From the NCBI GenBank assembly GCA_020310875.1, contig MU260073.1, positions 528,501 to 592,500 on the forward strand: DNA of 64,000 bases. Direction: 5' to 3'. Below are positions 13,330 to 26,655 of the stretch, piece after piece; the first letter of the stretch is position 1; every line of letters starts with the position of its first letter. Position numbers and translations under genes: made by a program. This DNA is from Ceratopteris richardii (Eukaryota > Streptophyta > Polypodiopsida > Polypodiales > Pteridaceae). The notes under the pieces were generated by a model. It made no database searches and was not told the DNA's origin. It saw nothing but the letters and a program-made list of their open reading frames with translations.

Positions 13330-13798
13330 CAACACTCACAAGTCCCCATAGACCTTTCCCCATTAGAAAATTGCTTATTCTAAAGCACCATGGTTGGTAG
13401 TTTCCCTTTTTAGCTTCTCAATCTGAGCATTACGATAAGCCATGATGCCTTCTAGCTCTTTTAAACCTCCCCCTTGATGTAATGAAGTTAAAAAAGATGA
13501 CTTTTACCTAAAAAACTAGATCTATTCCTCTTGGTGAAGTCTCATCTTTGATTCGAGGATGTGTTTGCTTCCCCTTGTTGTTGAGGCACATTCTTTGCTT
13601 CTTTCCTTCAAACTTTGATGAGGTCTTTAATTCACTTTAATAGCTCCTTTTTCTCTCTTTGATACTCCACTTAAGGCTCTATATTTTCTAAGTTTCTCAG
13701 AGTACATGCAGAGAATGCATATGAAACTTTGCACACTAGAATTAGATTAAGAGAGTTTTCAAATGAGAGTAAAATAACTCCTTTTGGACACTAGAAGA
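13330..13798. other. No gene seen; spacer between copia B and copia C1
   Basis: There is no convincing open frame, RNA gene or recognisable repeat. The stretch is AT-rich and lies directly before the C1 LTR. Confidence 0.4.
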
Positions 13799-14029
13799 TG
13801 TTGATATATTTTGGTGGTGATGTCTCTCGACACACTTAAGACCATCGGAGCACTTTTTCCCCTCTTTAGGAGGTTTTTTCCCTCGGCTTGTATATATGAC
13901 AATAACCCTAATGGGTTACTTATCTTTGTACATTCACTTGGTAATACATTCAATATTGAGTGTTGTACTCCAAGCTTCTTCTTCTTCCTTGTGCTGTTTG
14001 TGTGCTTCCATAGACCTTAAACTCCAACA
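13799..14029 (+). repeat. 5' LTR of copia C1
   Basis: It runs TGTTGATATATT to ACTCCAACA, 231 bp, and matches the LTRs at 21978-22218, 28402-28625 (minus strand) and 47466-47694. Confidence 0.88.
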
Positions 14030-14470
14030 ATTGATATCAAAGTAGGTTACCTCTTCATCTAGGGCCTTGTTGGAACCTCTCCAATCAAAGTCTCAAAAAC
14101 AAAGAAAATTTTGTGAGCATACTCGATATGATTAGTATTTCAAAACTGCTTCGCTTTGTGGTGTCAAAATTTTGATATGAGCTCGTTTCAGCCTCAGTAC
14201 GTACTATCACAATGCCTGTGCAAATAAGTTTGTCTTTTTGTGCCAAACATATATACAAGCTTTGGTTTGCTAGTACAAACACCTCGAAGTCTGCTATAGG
14301 TTTAGCAGAACTTTTTTGTTCAACTTCTTGAGATATAGTCATTTTTCTACATCAGGGTATTTTAATCACTAGCCATGGCTAGAAAGAAATGATGTATTCC
14401 ATGTGTTGGTTGTTGAGGATAAGTTGGATGGTACCAATTCCCATTATTGTCATATATGATATGTCATGTA

Positions 14471-17400
14471 TGATGGAGAGTGTTAATCTCCAAAAGAACA
14501 ACCTACTCTTGAAATTAGAGCACCTCTATATCAAGAGTAAGTCAAAATCTTCACCAATTTAGAGGATCAATACTCAAGTATAAGGATTTTGGAAAATCTG
14601 TGAAGAGGATGATTCTACAAAAAGTCTACTGCACATATCTCTCTCATTGACTTATCAAACGTGTAAAGTTTTTTATAAAACTTTGCACAAGGTGTCGCCT
14701 AAAGATTGCACACCTCCTCCAAGTTGAATCACTCCAAAAGATTCAGTATAACTTGAGAAATAAACTCAACAAGTTACCTATGTCCAACACTGTCTCCCTG
14801 TAGAGTCGACTTTTACACCTGTAACTTCTAAGAGACAAAACCCCAACTGCATATGATAAATCAGGCCTAGTTAATGTAGCATAGATAAGACTACCAAACA
14901 AACTCTGATGTAGCTTCATATCCTTAAATTCTTCTCCACCATATCTGCTCAATTTGTGATTCACCTCCATTGGAGTAGGTGCTACCCTGCAATCATTCAT
15001 TTTAAACTTGATTAACAAGTTCTTCAAATACCTTTCTTGAGTCACATACACTCCATGTTGAGTGTATGAAATCTCCATGCCCAAGAAATATGACAAGTCT
15101 CCCAAATCACTGATTTTGAACTCTTTCTCCATTTGCTTTTTTAGGCTTTGAATGCCTTACTCCTTGATGTTTCTGGTTCATCACACTCAGGATCAAATCT
15201 TGGTATTTCTTCAACTTCAACCTGCACTTCATTATTATCTTCTTCATCAAATATCTGAACCTTTGATTTACCCTTCTTTTGATTTACATCTTCTTCACCA
15301 CCTGCATTAATATTGATTGTACCTGCATACCAAGTACCTTGCTCATCAAATGTAACATCTTTTGATACAATGAATTGCTTTGTAGATGGGCTCCACAATC
15401 TATAACCCATCTGCTTGTCATCATAACCAATGAACACATACTTTTCAGCTTTAGGTTCCAATTTGTGTCTTAATTGTGATGGCACATATGCATATGCCAA
15501 ACATCCAAATACTTTGAAATGGTCTAATGTAGGTCTCTTACCCCACCATGCCTCATATGGTGTCATACCCTGCAAGGCTTTACATGGTAGCCTATTGACC
15601 AGATAAGTAGCTGTATTTACAGCCTCAGCCCACAAATAATTTGGGTAATTTTTCTCCTTCATCATTGACCTTGCAAACTCAACAAGAGTTCTATTTCTTC
15701 TCTCTGCTACACCATTTTGTTGAGGGGAGTACCTGCAAGTGATTTCCCTTTTTATACCTGCATTGCACAAGTAATCACTAAACTCATTAGAGAAATATTC
15801 TCCCCCTCCATCTGACCTTAGTCTCTTCAATTTATGACCTGTAATTCTCTCTACATACACATGATAGTGTTTGAATGTGTTGAATACTTCTGACTTATCT
15901 TTGATCACATATATAGTGATCCATCTGGTAGCATCATCAACATAAATCACATAATACCTTGAACCATTGATACTAAAATCCTTTGATGGTCCCCACACAA
16001 CTGTGTGTACCAACTCAAGCTTCTCTGAATACATGAAACCATGCTTGGAGTAAGATTGCTTATGAGCCTTACCTAATTGACATGCGTCACATCTATATGT
16101 CATATGTTGACCTGCAACATTAGGCAATCCAAGCACTGAACCATTGTTAATCATATCTTTGATACCTCTTTCATTAAAGTGTCCAAGCCTCTTGTGCCAA
16201 AGATCTAACTCAGAGATCTTATGTCCTCCATAAGTGAATAAGGCATGACCAACATTACCTTGAATCTTCAATGTGAACAACCTTCCTTCTTTTTTTCCTG
16301 AAACAATTTGTTTATACCCATTGCTAGGGTCTTCCACAAACACTCCTTCATTAGTGAATCTAACTTCATAACCTTTTTCAACAATTTGTCCTACACTTAT
16401 CAGATTCTTAGGAATTGTAGGAACATACAAGACCTTACTCAATAAGGTGCTACCATCCTTAGCCTTCACTGATCCAATTGACTTCACATTGTGCTTTGTA
16501 TTGTCACCTGTTTGAACAACATGATTAGATACCTTATTTTCCAAATCAGTCATCAATGCTATGTTACCACTCAGGTGATTGCTACACCCTGAATCAATAT
16601 AGAAAACTCTTTGGTCTTCACTTTGCCTTTCACAAGTTGCATTCATTATCAATGTTGAATCCTCCTTCTGATCTCAAGCATAATTGTAGTAGGTATTATT
16701 GTATTGTTGACCTTGAAATCCTCTACCTGCATTTCTTCCAAAGTAACCCCTACTACCTCTACCTCTGAAATTACCTCTTTGATTTCTGCCACCTCTTCCT
16801 CTTGAATTAAAATTCTGATTATATCCACCATTACTCTGATTATTATGCCAACAATCATTAGCTAACTGATTTGTCTTACCACAAATCCAACAAGCTTTGA
16901 CTCCATCTTTGTTATTCCTGCCTCTTCCTCTACCTTTGCCACCTCCTCTTCCTCTTAGGAAGTTGGCTTGACTAGTTGTGCCTTCATCTTCATTTACTTG
17001 TTGCTTCCCTTTGCTAATTTTCTTCTTATCCTTTGAGTACATTGCATGACCTGTACTCTTGTCACCTTCACCTTTGACATCCTGCTCAAAGGTTAACATA
17101 TGTCCTAGCAACTGATTTAAGTCAGGAGTAAAATGATCAAGTGATAATTCAGTAGACAAAATGAATGGCTTCCATTTGTCATCACCTCTCAAACCTGTAA
17201 GGATTTGCCTTACCAATTTATCCTCCTCAATGTCTTCATCAACAGATCCTAATGCATATGCAATGTCCTTCATTCTGGTTACATAATCTGACTTACTCTT
17301 GAAATTAGAGCACCTCTATATCAAGAGTAAGTCAAAATCTTCACCAATTTAGAGGATCAATACTCAATTATAAGGATTTTGGAAAATCTGTGAAGAGGAT

Positions 17401-18282
17401 GATTCTACAGAAAGTCTACTGCACATATCTCTCTCATTGACTTATCAAACGTGTAAAGTTTTTTATAAAACTTTGCACAAGGTGTCGCCTAAAGATTGCG
17501 CACCTCCTCCAAGTTGAATTACTCCAAAAGATTCAGTATAACTTGAGAAATAAACTCAACAAGTTACCTATGTCCAAAATTGTCTCCCTGTAGAGTCGAC
17601 TTTTACACCTGTAACTTCTAAGACATGGTTCTCCAAGATTAGAACCCGTTTAAGCAAATGCTTTTAGCCACAAGTAGCTTACCTTCCAACTTAAAGATTA
17701 AGTGCTTACTTGCACAAAACTTTAAACTGTGGAAGGAGAACTGATCAAAACATGGACTTCGAATTTTGCGCCTGTTTCAAGAACCAGTGAACACTTCTTC
17801 ACATATGAATGTTCCTACACATAATTCTCACAGCGTGATCACAATTAGGCTCTCAAACTTTAACCGTAAACTTATTAACTATAGACTTAGAAGTATACAA
17901 AAGGATTCTTGAAATGATTAAGCACAGATGAAGAATGCACAGAAATATCGGGTGCAACTTCTCTTTATTTCTGATAGAAATTACATCTGGATGAGAGAGC
18001 TATTCTAATCTCTTCATAAGTGTCTAATAACTTCTAATTCTTCTCAATTCTCATGCTCTACGTTCTCTCCTATTGTGTCCCGAAATTTTCCAAGTATATA
18101 TATATACAAAAAATTTACAAGCTTATGACTAATCAAAGACATAAGTGAGCTGACTCTAGATTAATGTATATGTGTACAATTCTTTATCTTCTGAATATGA
18201 ACTTCTTCCATGCTTCATAAGCTGTTCTTTTCTTCAGTCCTTGACTTCCAAAGCTTCAATTGTTGATTGCCCTGCACCAACA
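14471..18282 (-). mobile_element. Copia element A2, rearranged A-family copy nested in C1
   Basis: This is a minus-strand A-family copy. Its outer ends are intact LTR termini (tgatggagagtg at left, caccaaca at right), flanked by an exact target duplication ATGTA (14466-14470 and 18283-18287). Between them lie LTR sequence, part of reverse transcriptase (about 15132-14850), a long integrase/protease frame (16652-15141, with DSGCSNH and the integrase boxes), Gag with a CCHC knuckle (CWICGKTNQ, about 17270-16680) and LTR sequence again. It is shorter than A1 and A3 and broken by several internal losses. It disrupts the Gag of C1, so it is younger than C1. Confidence 0.9.
17290..18282 (-). repeat. 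LTR portion of copia A2 (5' side of the element)
   Basis: Most of an A-family LTR, reading on the minus strand from TGTTGGTGCAGG (18282) towards the element interior. The matching segment on the other side lies at 14471-14855. Confidence 0.8.
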
Positions 18283-21200
18283 ATGTATTGGTTGCAAAAG
18301 GACTATGGAATATTTTGCAGGGTATTGAAAAACAACCTACTACACATGCAAGTATAGTTATTGAAGGTGATGAAGATGGTAATGAAGATGACGATCTTCA
18401 AATTCCTATTCGTGTTGTAGGTCCTACTACACCTACTATAGAGTAACTTCATTGGGATGGTAGAGATGCTCATGCACATGCATTGATAGCTTTGTTCATC
18501 AAACATGTCATTATCCCACACATTCACTCTTGCAAAACATCTAAGGATGCTTGGGATACACTTACCACTTTATACCAGGCAAGAAATAAGGATCATGTTG
18601 TTTACCTCTGAAAATATTTGGAGAGTGAGCACATGAATGAAGGAGATTCCATGGATAGTTTTTTCGACAAAGATCAAAGAATAAAAGGAGCACTTAATTT
18701 CTACTGATAGTTTGCCAAACAGCTCACTTGTGCAGATTGTTCTAAACGGTCTTCCAGGTTCATATCAGATTTTTGCTTCTACTCTTCGATTGATGATGAA
18801 AGGAAATCCAAATGCCTTAACATTTGAGGAGTTAGTCTCTATTTTGTTGCAGGAAGATTTGAGGTAGAACAGGTCCATTATGTGTGTTGGAGATGAACCT
18901 TTCCTAGCTAGTGAGAAGGGCAAAGGTAAATGGATCTCATGTACTACTAAGTAGAAATCTGTTATCTCTGCACAATCAAAGAACCATCTTCTCATGAGGA
19001 GTGTATGTCTATAATAGTCTCAGATGTTTGGTACTTTGATAGTGGGGCAACCAAACATATTAGCTCACAACACATTTTCTCCACTTCACTTGAGTCTACC
19101 CATATGGGGAATATTGTCACATGTGCCAACAACTTCTCTTATCCTATCATGGGAGTTGGTAAGATCATTTTGACTACTGCTGATGGTAGTTCTTTTACAT
19201 TGTTAGATGATTTATTTGTGCCAAGGATCAAGAAAAATATGTTATCCATTTGAGCATCAGCCAAGATCGGTTTGTTTGTGAAATTTATCGATGACAAATG
19301 TACAATTCATGATCTATCAAATGGCAATATTATTATTACTTCTGGCATTTTATGTCACGGGGACCTTCTTTTGGGAACTCACTTTACTTACTGACTTTCA
19401 TTGATGATTTTTCAAGGAATGCATGGGTGTATCCACTGAAAGAAAATTCCAAAGTGTTTATGTGCTTCAAATTGTTTCTAGTTTTGGATGAAAACCTATC
19501 AATATGCAAAATGGGAACTTTCATTCTGATCGAGGGGGGGGGGAATACATGTCTTCTAATTTTAATGCATTTCTAGCTGAACACGGGATAAAACATCAAT
19601 GTACAGTGCCATATACACCTCAATAGAATGGAGTTGCTAAATAAAGAATAGGTCACTCATGGAAGAGACAAGGTGTATGGTCAAAAGTCAAACTTTACCA
19701 CATAGCTTCTGGCTTGAGGTTGTTATGTGTGCAACATATGTACTTAATAGGTATCCCACCAAAGCATTTTGGTCTATCACTCCATTTGGCATGGTTGCAA
19801 GCCATATTGCTCATTTATGTTTCTTTGGTTGTTTCGCATATGCATTAGTGCCTGAACAAGAACACATGAAATTGGATGATAAAGCAATGAAATGTATTTT
19901 TGTTGGGTGCAGTTTTGAAAGCAAAGGCTATCGTCCATATCATCCATAGAATAAATGCATTTTGGTTAGCTATGATGTTGATTTTGTGGAAGATGCAATT
20001 CAACCATTACTTTCATGTACTAAGGAGACATCAGTTAGCTCCAAAGATGTGTATGACACTTTGCTACCTCTTTTTACATGTGGACAGTCAAGTGCTCTTT
20101 CAAATGAGGTAATTTTTTAGCCTTTAGAGGTTCCACATGATGTTGCACATCATTCCATTTATGATGTAGATACATGATGCACTCATTGATGAGAGGGATG
20201 ATTTAGAGGAGGCAAAAACTATGCGTAAATAATTGGTGTAGACTTTGTGTGATAGCAAATTAGATGCACCTTTATCATATCATACTCGTTCAAACTCTCA
20301 TAGTGCCTCATTTGCATCAGATTCTATGCATTGGCTGCTTCTAATCTTTGTGATCAGAATGAGCTTGTTTCTTTTCATGAAGCACAAAAATAAAGAAACT
20401 GGATGGCTCCTATGCAATCTAAATATGATGTTATTATCAAGAATGGTACCTGGTCTTTATGTGATTTAACTCGTAGCAAAAAGGCCATTGACACTAAATG
20501 GGTATACAAGCTAAAGCATAAGTGTGATGGAACAGTTGACAAGTATAAGGCTAGGCTTGTTGCAAAAGGTTATGCTCAAGAGAGAGGCATTTATTTTGAT
20601 GAGACCTTTGCTCTCACATGCCAAATGACTACTGTTCATAGCATATGTGCACTTGTAGCTCATCATGATTGGAATGTACATTAATTGGACATTAAAACTG
20701 AATTTCTAAATGCTGACTTACATGAAGAAGTGTATGTTTTTCAGCCTCCTGGTTTTGTGTAGAAAGGGCATGAAAACAAAGTGTGCAAGTTGAAGAAGGC
20801 ATTATATGGTTTGACGTAAGCATCACATGTTTGGTATGAAAAGATACATGCCTACTTTATTGCACATGGTTTTGAGAATAGTCAGTTTGAGAGGCCCTTA
20901 TATGTTAATCGTGCAAATGATGTGCTTCTAATCATTGTTGTGTATGTTGATGATATGTTGCTCATTGGTCCTAACGAGAAGCATATTGTTGATTTTAAGG
21001 TTGATTTGCATGCCTCATTTGAGATGTAAGATTTGGGGCATTTGCATCATTATTTGAGCATTCAGTTCATGCAAGTTGATGGAGTTTTAGCTTTGTGTCA
21101 AACAAAATATATTGGCACATTATTACACCATTTTGGACTTGAATACTACAAACCTATTGCCACTCCTATGGATTAAAGGTTTACGATTGGGTCTTCATGA

Positions 21201-21977
21201 TGTTGAACAATGCATTTGATGTTGTTTTCTATCATCACGTTTTTGGATGCCTGATTTACTTATGCATAACTCAACCTAATATTCAGTTTGATGTCTCTTA
21301 GATGAGAAGGTTTATGCACTACCCAGGTGTCATGCATTGGTAGGCTGTTAAGTGTATCTTTTGCTACTTGAGTGGTACTCGACTACTTGGATTGTTTTAT
21401 ACGAAGGGGGGATCACTACTGCCAGATTACATGTTTTTTTAACTCTATTTGAGTTGGTTGCGATGACACTCCTGTGTCCACTAATGGTTTTTGCTTCATG
21501 CTTGGTAGCTCATGCATATCTTGGTTGAGAAAGAGGTAGCCTACTATGGCCACTTCTAGTTGTGAGGCTAATTATAGAGCAACTTTCACAGAGATTGTTT
21601 AGTGTGTCTAGCTCATATGTCTTTTGGCTGGTTTGGGTGTTGGTCAGTCTTTTGTCACCACCATCTTTAGTGATAGTCAGAGTGCATTGGAAGTTTCAAG
21701 GAATCATGTGTTCCATGCTTGCATAAAGCACATTGAAGTGCACTATCACTATGTCAGGGAGAGGTTCTCTTCGAGAGAGATCAATTTGGCATATGTGTGC
21801 ACACAAGAGAACATTGCAGACCTTTTCACAAAGGCTCTATCCACGAAGAAGTTTGAAGCTTTTTGCAAAGATTTGGGCTTCCTTCCTTTTGTGGATTGAT
21901 CTTTTTCCACATAGCTTGGAACTTCCTTATACATGAGTGCTAGCTCCTTGTTCACCGCATCACTCCTATATGGGGTT

Positions 21978-22218
21978 TGTTGATAAATTTTGGTAGTGAT
22001 GTGTGTGAACACACTTAGGACTGGGGGGGGGGGGGCATTTTTTTCCCTCTTTAGGATGTTTTTTTCCCCTGGCTTGTATATATGCCTATAACCCTAACGA
22101 GTTACTTATCTCTGTGCATTTACTTGGTAATACATTCAATATTGAGTGTTTTGCTCCAAGATTCTTCTTCTTCTTCCTTGTGTTGTTTGTGGCATTCTAC
22201 AAAACTAAAACTCCAACA
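21978..22218 (+). repeat. 3' LTR of copia C1
   Basis: It starts TGTTGATAAATT after a short purine tract and ends CTCCAACA. A run of about 13 G near 22022 looks like local slippage. Confidence 0.88.
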
Positions 22219-22590
22219 GATGATGCCTCAATGAGTAGCATCAAAACAAACTACTATATCTCTTCACAAAAACTGAGCTAACTACATAGGCAATGTTTTG
22301 GAGATTTCTCTAAACTTGTGTAGGCATGGATCCATAGACTTATAATACTCAAAGTAGAACCTATAAGCTTTCCAACAAGACAAAACTCACTAGAAATGGA
22401 ATCAGAATGAAGGAGGAACAACAATTACAATATCAGGAGGTCTATTATGATCATCTATAGAGATAGAGTGTATAAAATGCAATCTCTGCAAAATTGGAAA
22501 AAGATTAACCAATACACAAATCACTCAAAAAGCATTTGAGCCACACAAACACTCAACAATCACTTGAAAGCTGCCCTATACTCAACCAGA
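22219..22590 (-). repeat. LTR-like fragment related to the copia B LTR
   Basis: This non-coding stretch shares short blocks in the same order with the copia B LTR (for example gagtgtataaaatgca and acactcaaca compared with 12490-12560). Similarity is weak and judged by eye. It separates the 3' ends of the convergent elements C1 and C2. Confidence 0.35.
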
Positions 22591-25500
22591 GAACTATACG
22601 TGGCCATAATAGGCTGCCTTACTCAACCACGACATGCATGAGTTACAAAGCATGAAGCAAAAGCATTGGTGGACACATGAGTGTCATAGCGACCCGTAAA
22701 GTTTGAGAAAAGCATGTAAATTTGGCAGTAATTATCCCCCTTTGGAAAAAGCAATCCAAGTATTTGGATACCACTCAAGTAGCAAAAGATGCACTCAACT
22801 ATTTGTCAGTGCTTGACACCTAGGCAATGCATAAACCTTCTCATATGAGAGATAGAAAACAAAACATGAGACCGTGTTATGCACAAGTAAATCAAGCATC
22901 CAATGGTCTGCTGATAGAGAAAAAAATCAAATGCATGAGTCCAGCATCATAGAGACTCAACCATAAACTTGTTTCCATGGGAGTGGCAATAGGTTCACAA
23001 TCTTCAAGGCCAAAATGCTATAATAATGTGTCAATATATTATCTTTGAAACTTTCATAAATTGAATGCCCAAATAATGATGAAAATGTCCGAAATTTGAT
23101 ATCTCAAAAGAGGCATACAAATCGGTCTTAAATTCAGCCATATGCTTCTCATTAGGACGCATGAGCGGCATGTCATCCATATATACAACATTGATAAAAA
23201 GTACATTGTGTGCAAGCTTAACATATAAGGTGCTCTCAATTGAATTGTTCTCAAAACCATGGGCAACCAAGTAGTCATCAATCTTCTCATACCAAGCACA
23301 TGGTGCTTGCATCAAGTTGTATAATGCCTTTTTCAACATGTGCACTTTGTTTTCATGCCTATTTTTTTGCACAAAACCACAAGGCTGAAATACATACACT
23401 TCTTCATGTAAGTCATCATTCAGAAATGCAGTTTTAATGTCCAATTGATATACATTCAAACCATGATGAGTTGCAAGTGCACAAATGATAGGAACAATGG
23501 TCATTCAACATGTGGAAGCAAAGGTCTCAGCAAAATCAATGTCTCTTTTTTGAGCATAAACTTGGCAACCACCCTTGCCTTATACATGTCAAGTGTTCCA
23601 TCAGGCTTATGTTTCATTTTGTATACCCATTTAGTGCCAATGGAATGTTTTCCTAGAGGCAGATCACATAAATACCAAGTACCATCCTTCATAATAGGAT
23701 CATATTCTGATTGCGTAGCAACCATCTAATTTTCTAGATTTTGTGCTTCATCAAAAGAAACATGTTCATTCTCATCAGAAAAACTAGAGACAACTACTGC
23801 ATAGTAAGATGATGCAAAGGAAGCAACATGAGAGCCTGAATGAGTATGATATGTCAAATGAGCATCTAATTTTCTATCTTTCAAGGTCTACACCAACCAT
23901 TTAGGCATAGTTTTCCCCTTCTCTATGCACCCTCTCATCAACAAGTGCATCATGTAAATCTACATCAGAAATGGAATGAACTACATCATTATTTGAAACC
24001 TATAGAGTTTGTAAAATTGTCCTATTTAGACCAGCACTTGACTTTCCACCTATAAAAAGAGGCAGCAAAGTGTCACAATGGATGAATTGCATCTTCACAA
24101 AAACAACATTACAACTGACCAAAATGTGTTTACTCTATGGATGATATAAATGACAGCCTTTGCTTTTTAGAATTGTACCCAACAACAATACATTTTAGTG
24201 ATTTATTGTCCAACTTTCTGCATTGTTGTTCACCACTAATGCATATGCCGAACAACCAAAGACACACAGATGAGCAACAAATGGCATGCAACCATGCCAA
24301 GCTTCATAAGGAGTGATCAAATATAGTGCTTCCGTGGGACACATGTTAAGTACATATGATGCACTTATAACAATCTCAAGCTAGTAGCTATGCAGCAAAG
24401 CCTAACTTTTGACCATACACCCCACCATTTCCATGAGATTCTTGTTCTTTCTTTCAACAAATACATTTATTTGAGGTGTATACAACACGATACACAGATA
24501 TTTTATCTCACGCTCAGTTAGAAGTGCATTAAAATTAGAAGACATGTATTAGCCCCTCAATCATGTAGGAGGGTGCCCAATTAACATGCTGAGAGATTTT
24601 TAACCATAACCAATAACTCTTTACAGCACATAAAAACTTCACGCTTTGTTTTCAATGAATAGACCCATGCATGCCTAAAGAAATCATCAATAAAATTTAA
24701 GAAGTATAGGTAGTTTTCAAATGAAGGTGTCTACATAGGACCAGAGACATCACTATGAACAAGCTGCAATTTATGAGAAGTTTGAACTGAGTGATCTTTT
24801 GGGAATGAGTAATGCTTTTTTCCAGAAATACAACCTTCATAGACATGTTACAAGGTGACTCAAGTTTGGGAAGAGAGGATGCCATTCAAATTTCTATAGG
24901 GGAAGCAAACTAGCAATATTCAGATGACCAAAGCATGCATGTCAAAGCTTTGCATATCAGATAGTTTGAGAATCTTGAACGATACATGCTAAATCATTTG
25001 CAAATTTTACATATTCTAAGAGCTTATACAACCCCCAGAACATAAGATCCCAGAAGCAATAATAACATCACCATTTGAGAGATCATGAACTATACAATTG
25101 ATATAACAAATTTGAAAACCAAGACACTTGTGGCTAATGTTGAAACTGTCTAATCCCTAGCACATATCAAGCATCTGACAATGTGAAAGAACTGCTATCA
25201 GAGGTAGTCAATGATCTTACCAACTCCGATTATAGGATAAGAAGAGATGCTAGCACAGGTGATAGTATTCCCTATAAGGGCAAGCTCAACTGAACTAAAG
25301 AAACTATGTTGCAAGGTAATATGTTTGGTTTCCCCATTATCAAAGTACCAAACATCTCAGTCTACCACAGACATAGACTACTCATGAGAAGATGGATCAT
25401 AGTTGCAAAGAGTTGTAACTGCCCGTTCTTCATTCTTAACAAGGTTAGTAGACATTTTCTTAGGTGTAGAGGCATCTGCAACAATTCTTTGTCTCTTTTG

Positions 25501-26655
25501 TAGACAATTTAGGACAACTCCTTATGACATGATCCCTTCGCTTAGAGTATTTCGAAACTCTTTCTACTTTTTTGTTTTCTTCTCATCTTTTTCTTTCTTC
25601 TTTGACTATGTAGCAATAGTAGATTTTTACTTATGAGTAGATGAGCTCCATTTACCTTTGCCCTTCTAACTAGCTAGAAAAGCTTGATCTACAACACACA
25701 TAATTGACATGTACTGTCTAGACTAATGTTCTTGTAACAAAAGAGAGACTATTTTTTTAGATGTTAAGGCATTTGGGTTGCCTTTCATTATCAATCTAAG
25801 AGTAGAAGCAAAAATCTCATAATCTAGAAGATTGTTAACAACAGTCTACATAGGTAAACTATTTGCCAAGAATTCATTAATGAAAATCAACTACTCCATC
25901 AAATCTTTGATTTTTGTAAAAAACTTGCCTATAGAATCCTTAAATTCATATGCTCACTCTCCAATTGTTTTTGGAGGTAACACATGCCTCATTTCTTGCA
26001 TGGTATAAAGTTGTAATTCTATCCCAAGTATCTTTTGCTATCTTGCAAGAGAAAATGTGAGGGGTAATGGCATGTTTGATGGGCAAAACTATCAAGCATG
26101 TAACTGAGCATCTTTGCCAACCCAACAAAGTTTCTTTGTAGTAGATGCACCAGGAAATGCAACATGACCAAGACATTGAAGATCATCATCTCAAACACCA
26201 TCTATATCACCTTCAATAATTATATTTGCAAGTGTAGTAGAACATTTTTCAACACCTTGCACAAAATTCTACAACACTTTTGCTACCAATACATGATGCA
26301 TCATATATGCCCACAATGGGTAATTAGTACCATCCAAATTACCCTCAACAACCAACATACATAATACATGATTGCTTTTAGCCATGACTAGAGACTAAAT
26401 ATCGAGATATAGGAAAATGACTATATCTCAAAAAGTTGAACAAGAATACCATGTTGAGCTTTGTTAAACGTGTAACATACTTCAAGACGATTGTACTAAC
26501 AAGGCAAAACCTATATATATGTTTGGAACAAAAGAACTTTATTTCCTACATAGTCACTACAATGGTGCATTTGAAGGCCAAAACAGGATTAAGTCAAAAT
26601 TTTGACTCCTTTTAAAGAAATGTTTTTTTGAACTCTTAATCGCTCTGAGTATGCT

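Larger units (their letters stand above)
13799..22218 (+). mobile_element. Ty1/copia retrotransposon C1 with short LTRs, split by A2
   Basis: Outside the A2 insertion this copia element has a 5' LTR (13799-14029), a degenerate primer site (ttgatatcaaag), a Gag start near 14380, more Gag at 18290-18870 (AHALIALF, TSKDAWDTL), protease (VWYFDSGATKHISS, from 19027), integrase (about 19330-19960), reverse transcriptase (20403-21180, with YVDDML near 20945), RNase H (to 21899) and a 3' LTR (21978-22218). It is a different lineage from the A/B/D group, with LTRs of only about 230-240 bp. Flanking pentamers (gaaga and gatga) match at four of five positions, a possible decayed target duplication. It carries more than ten breaks and is an old fossil. 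Confidence 0.9.

Noticed and set aside
22018-22036. Run of about 13 G in the C1 3' LTR as a G-quadruplex or regulatory site
   Set aside because: A single homopolymer in a decayed LTR, absent from sister LTRs, is most simply slippage or an assembly artefact.
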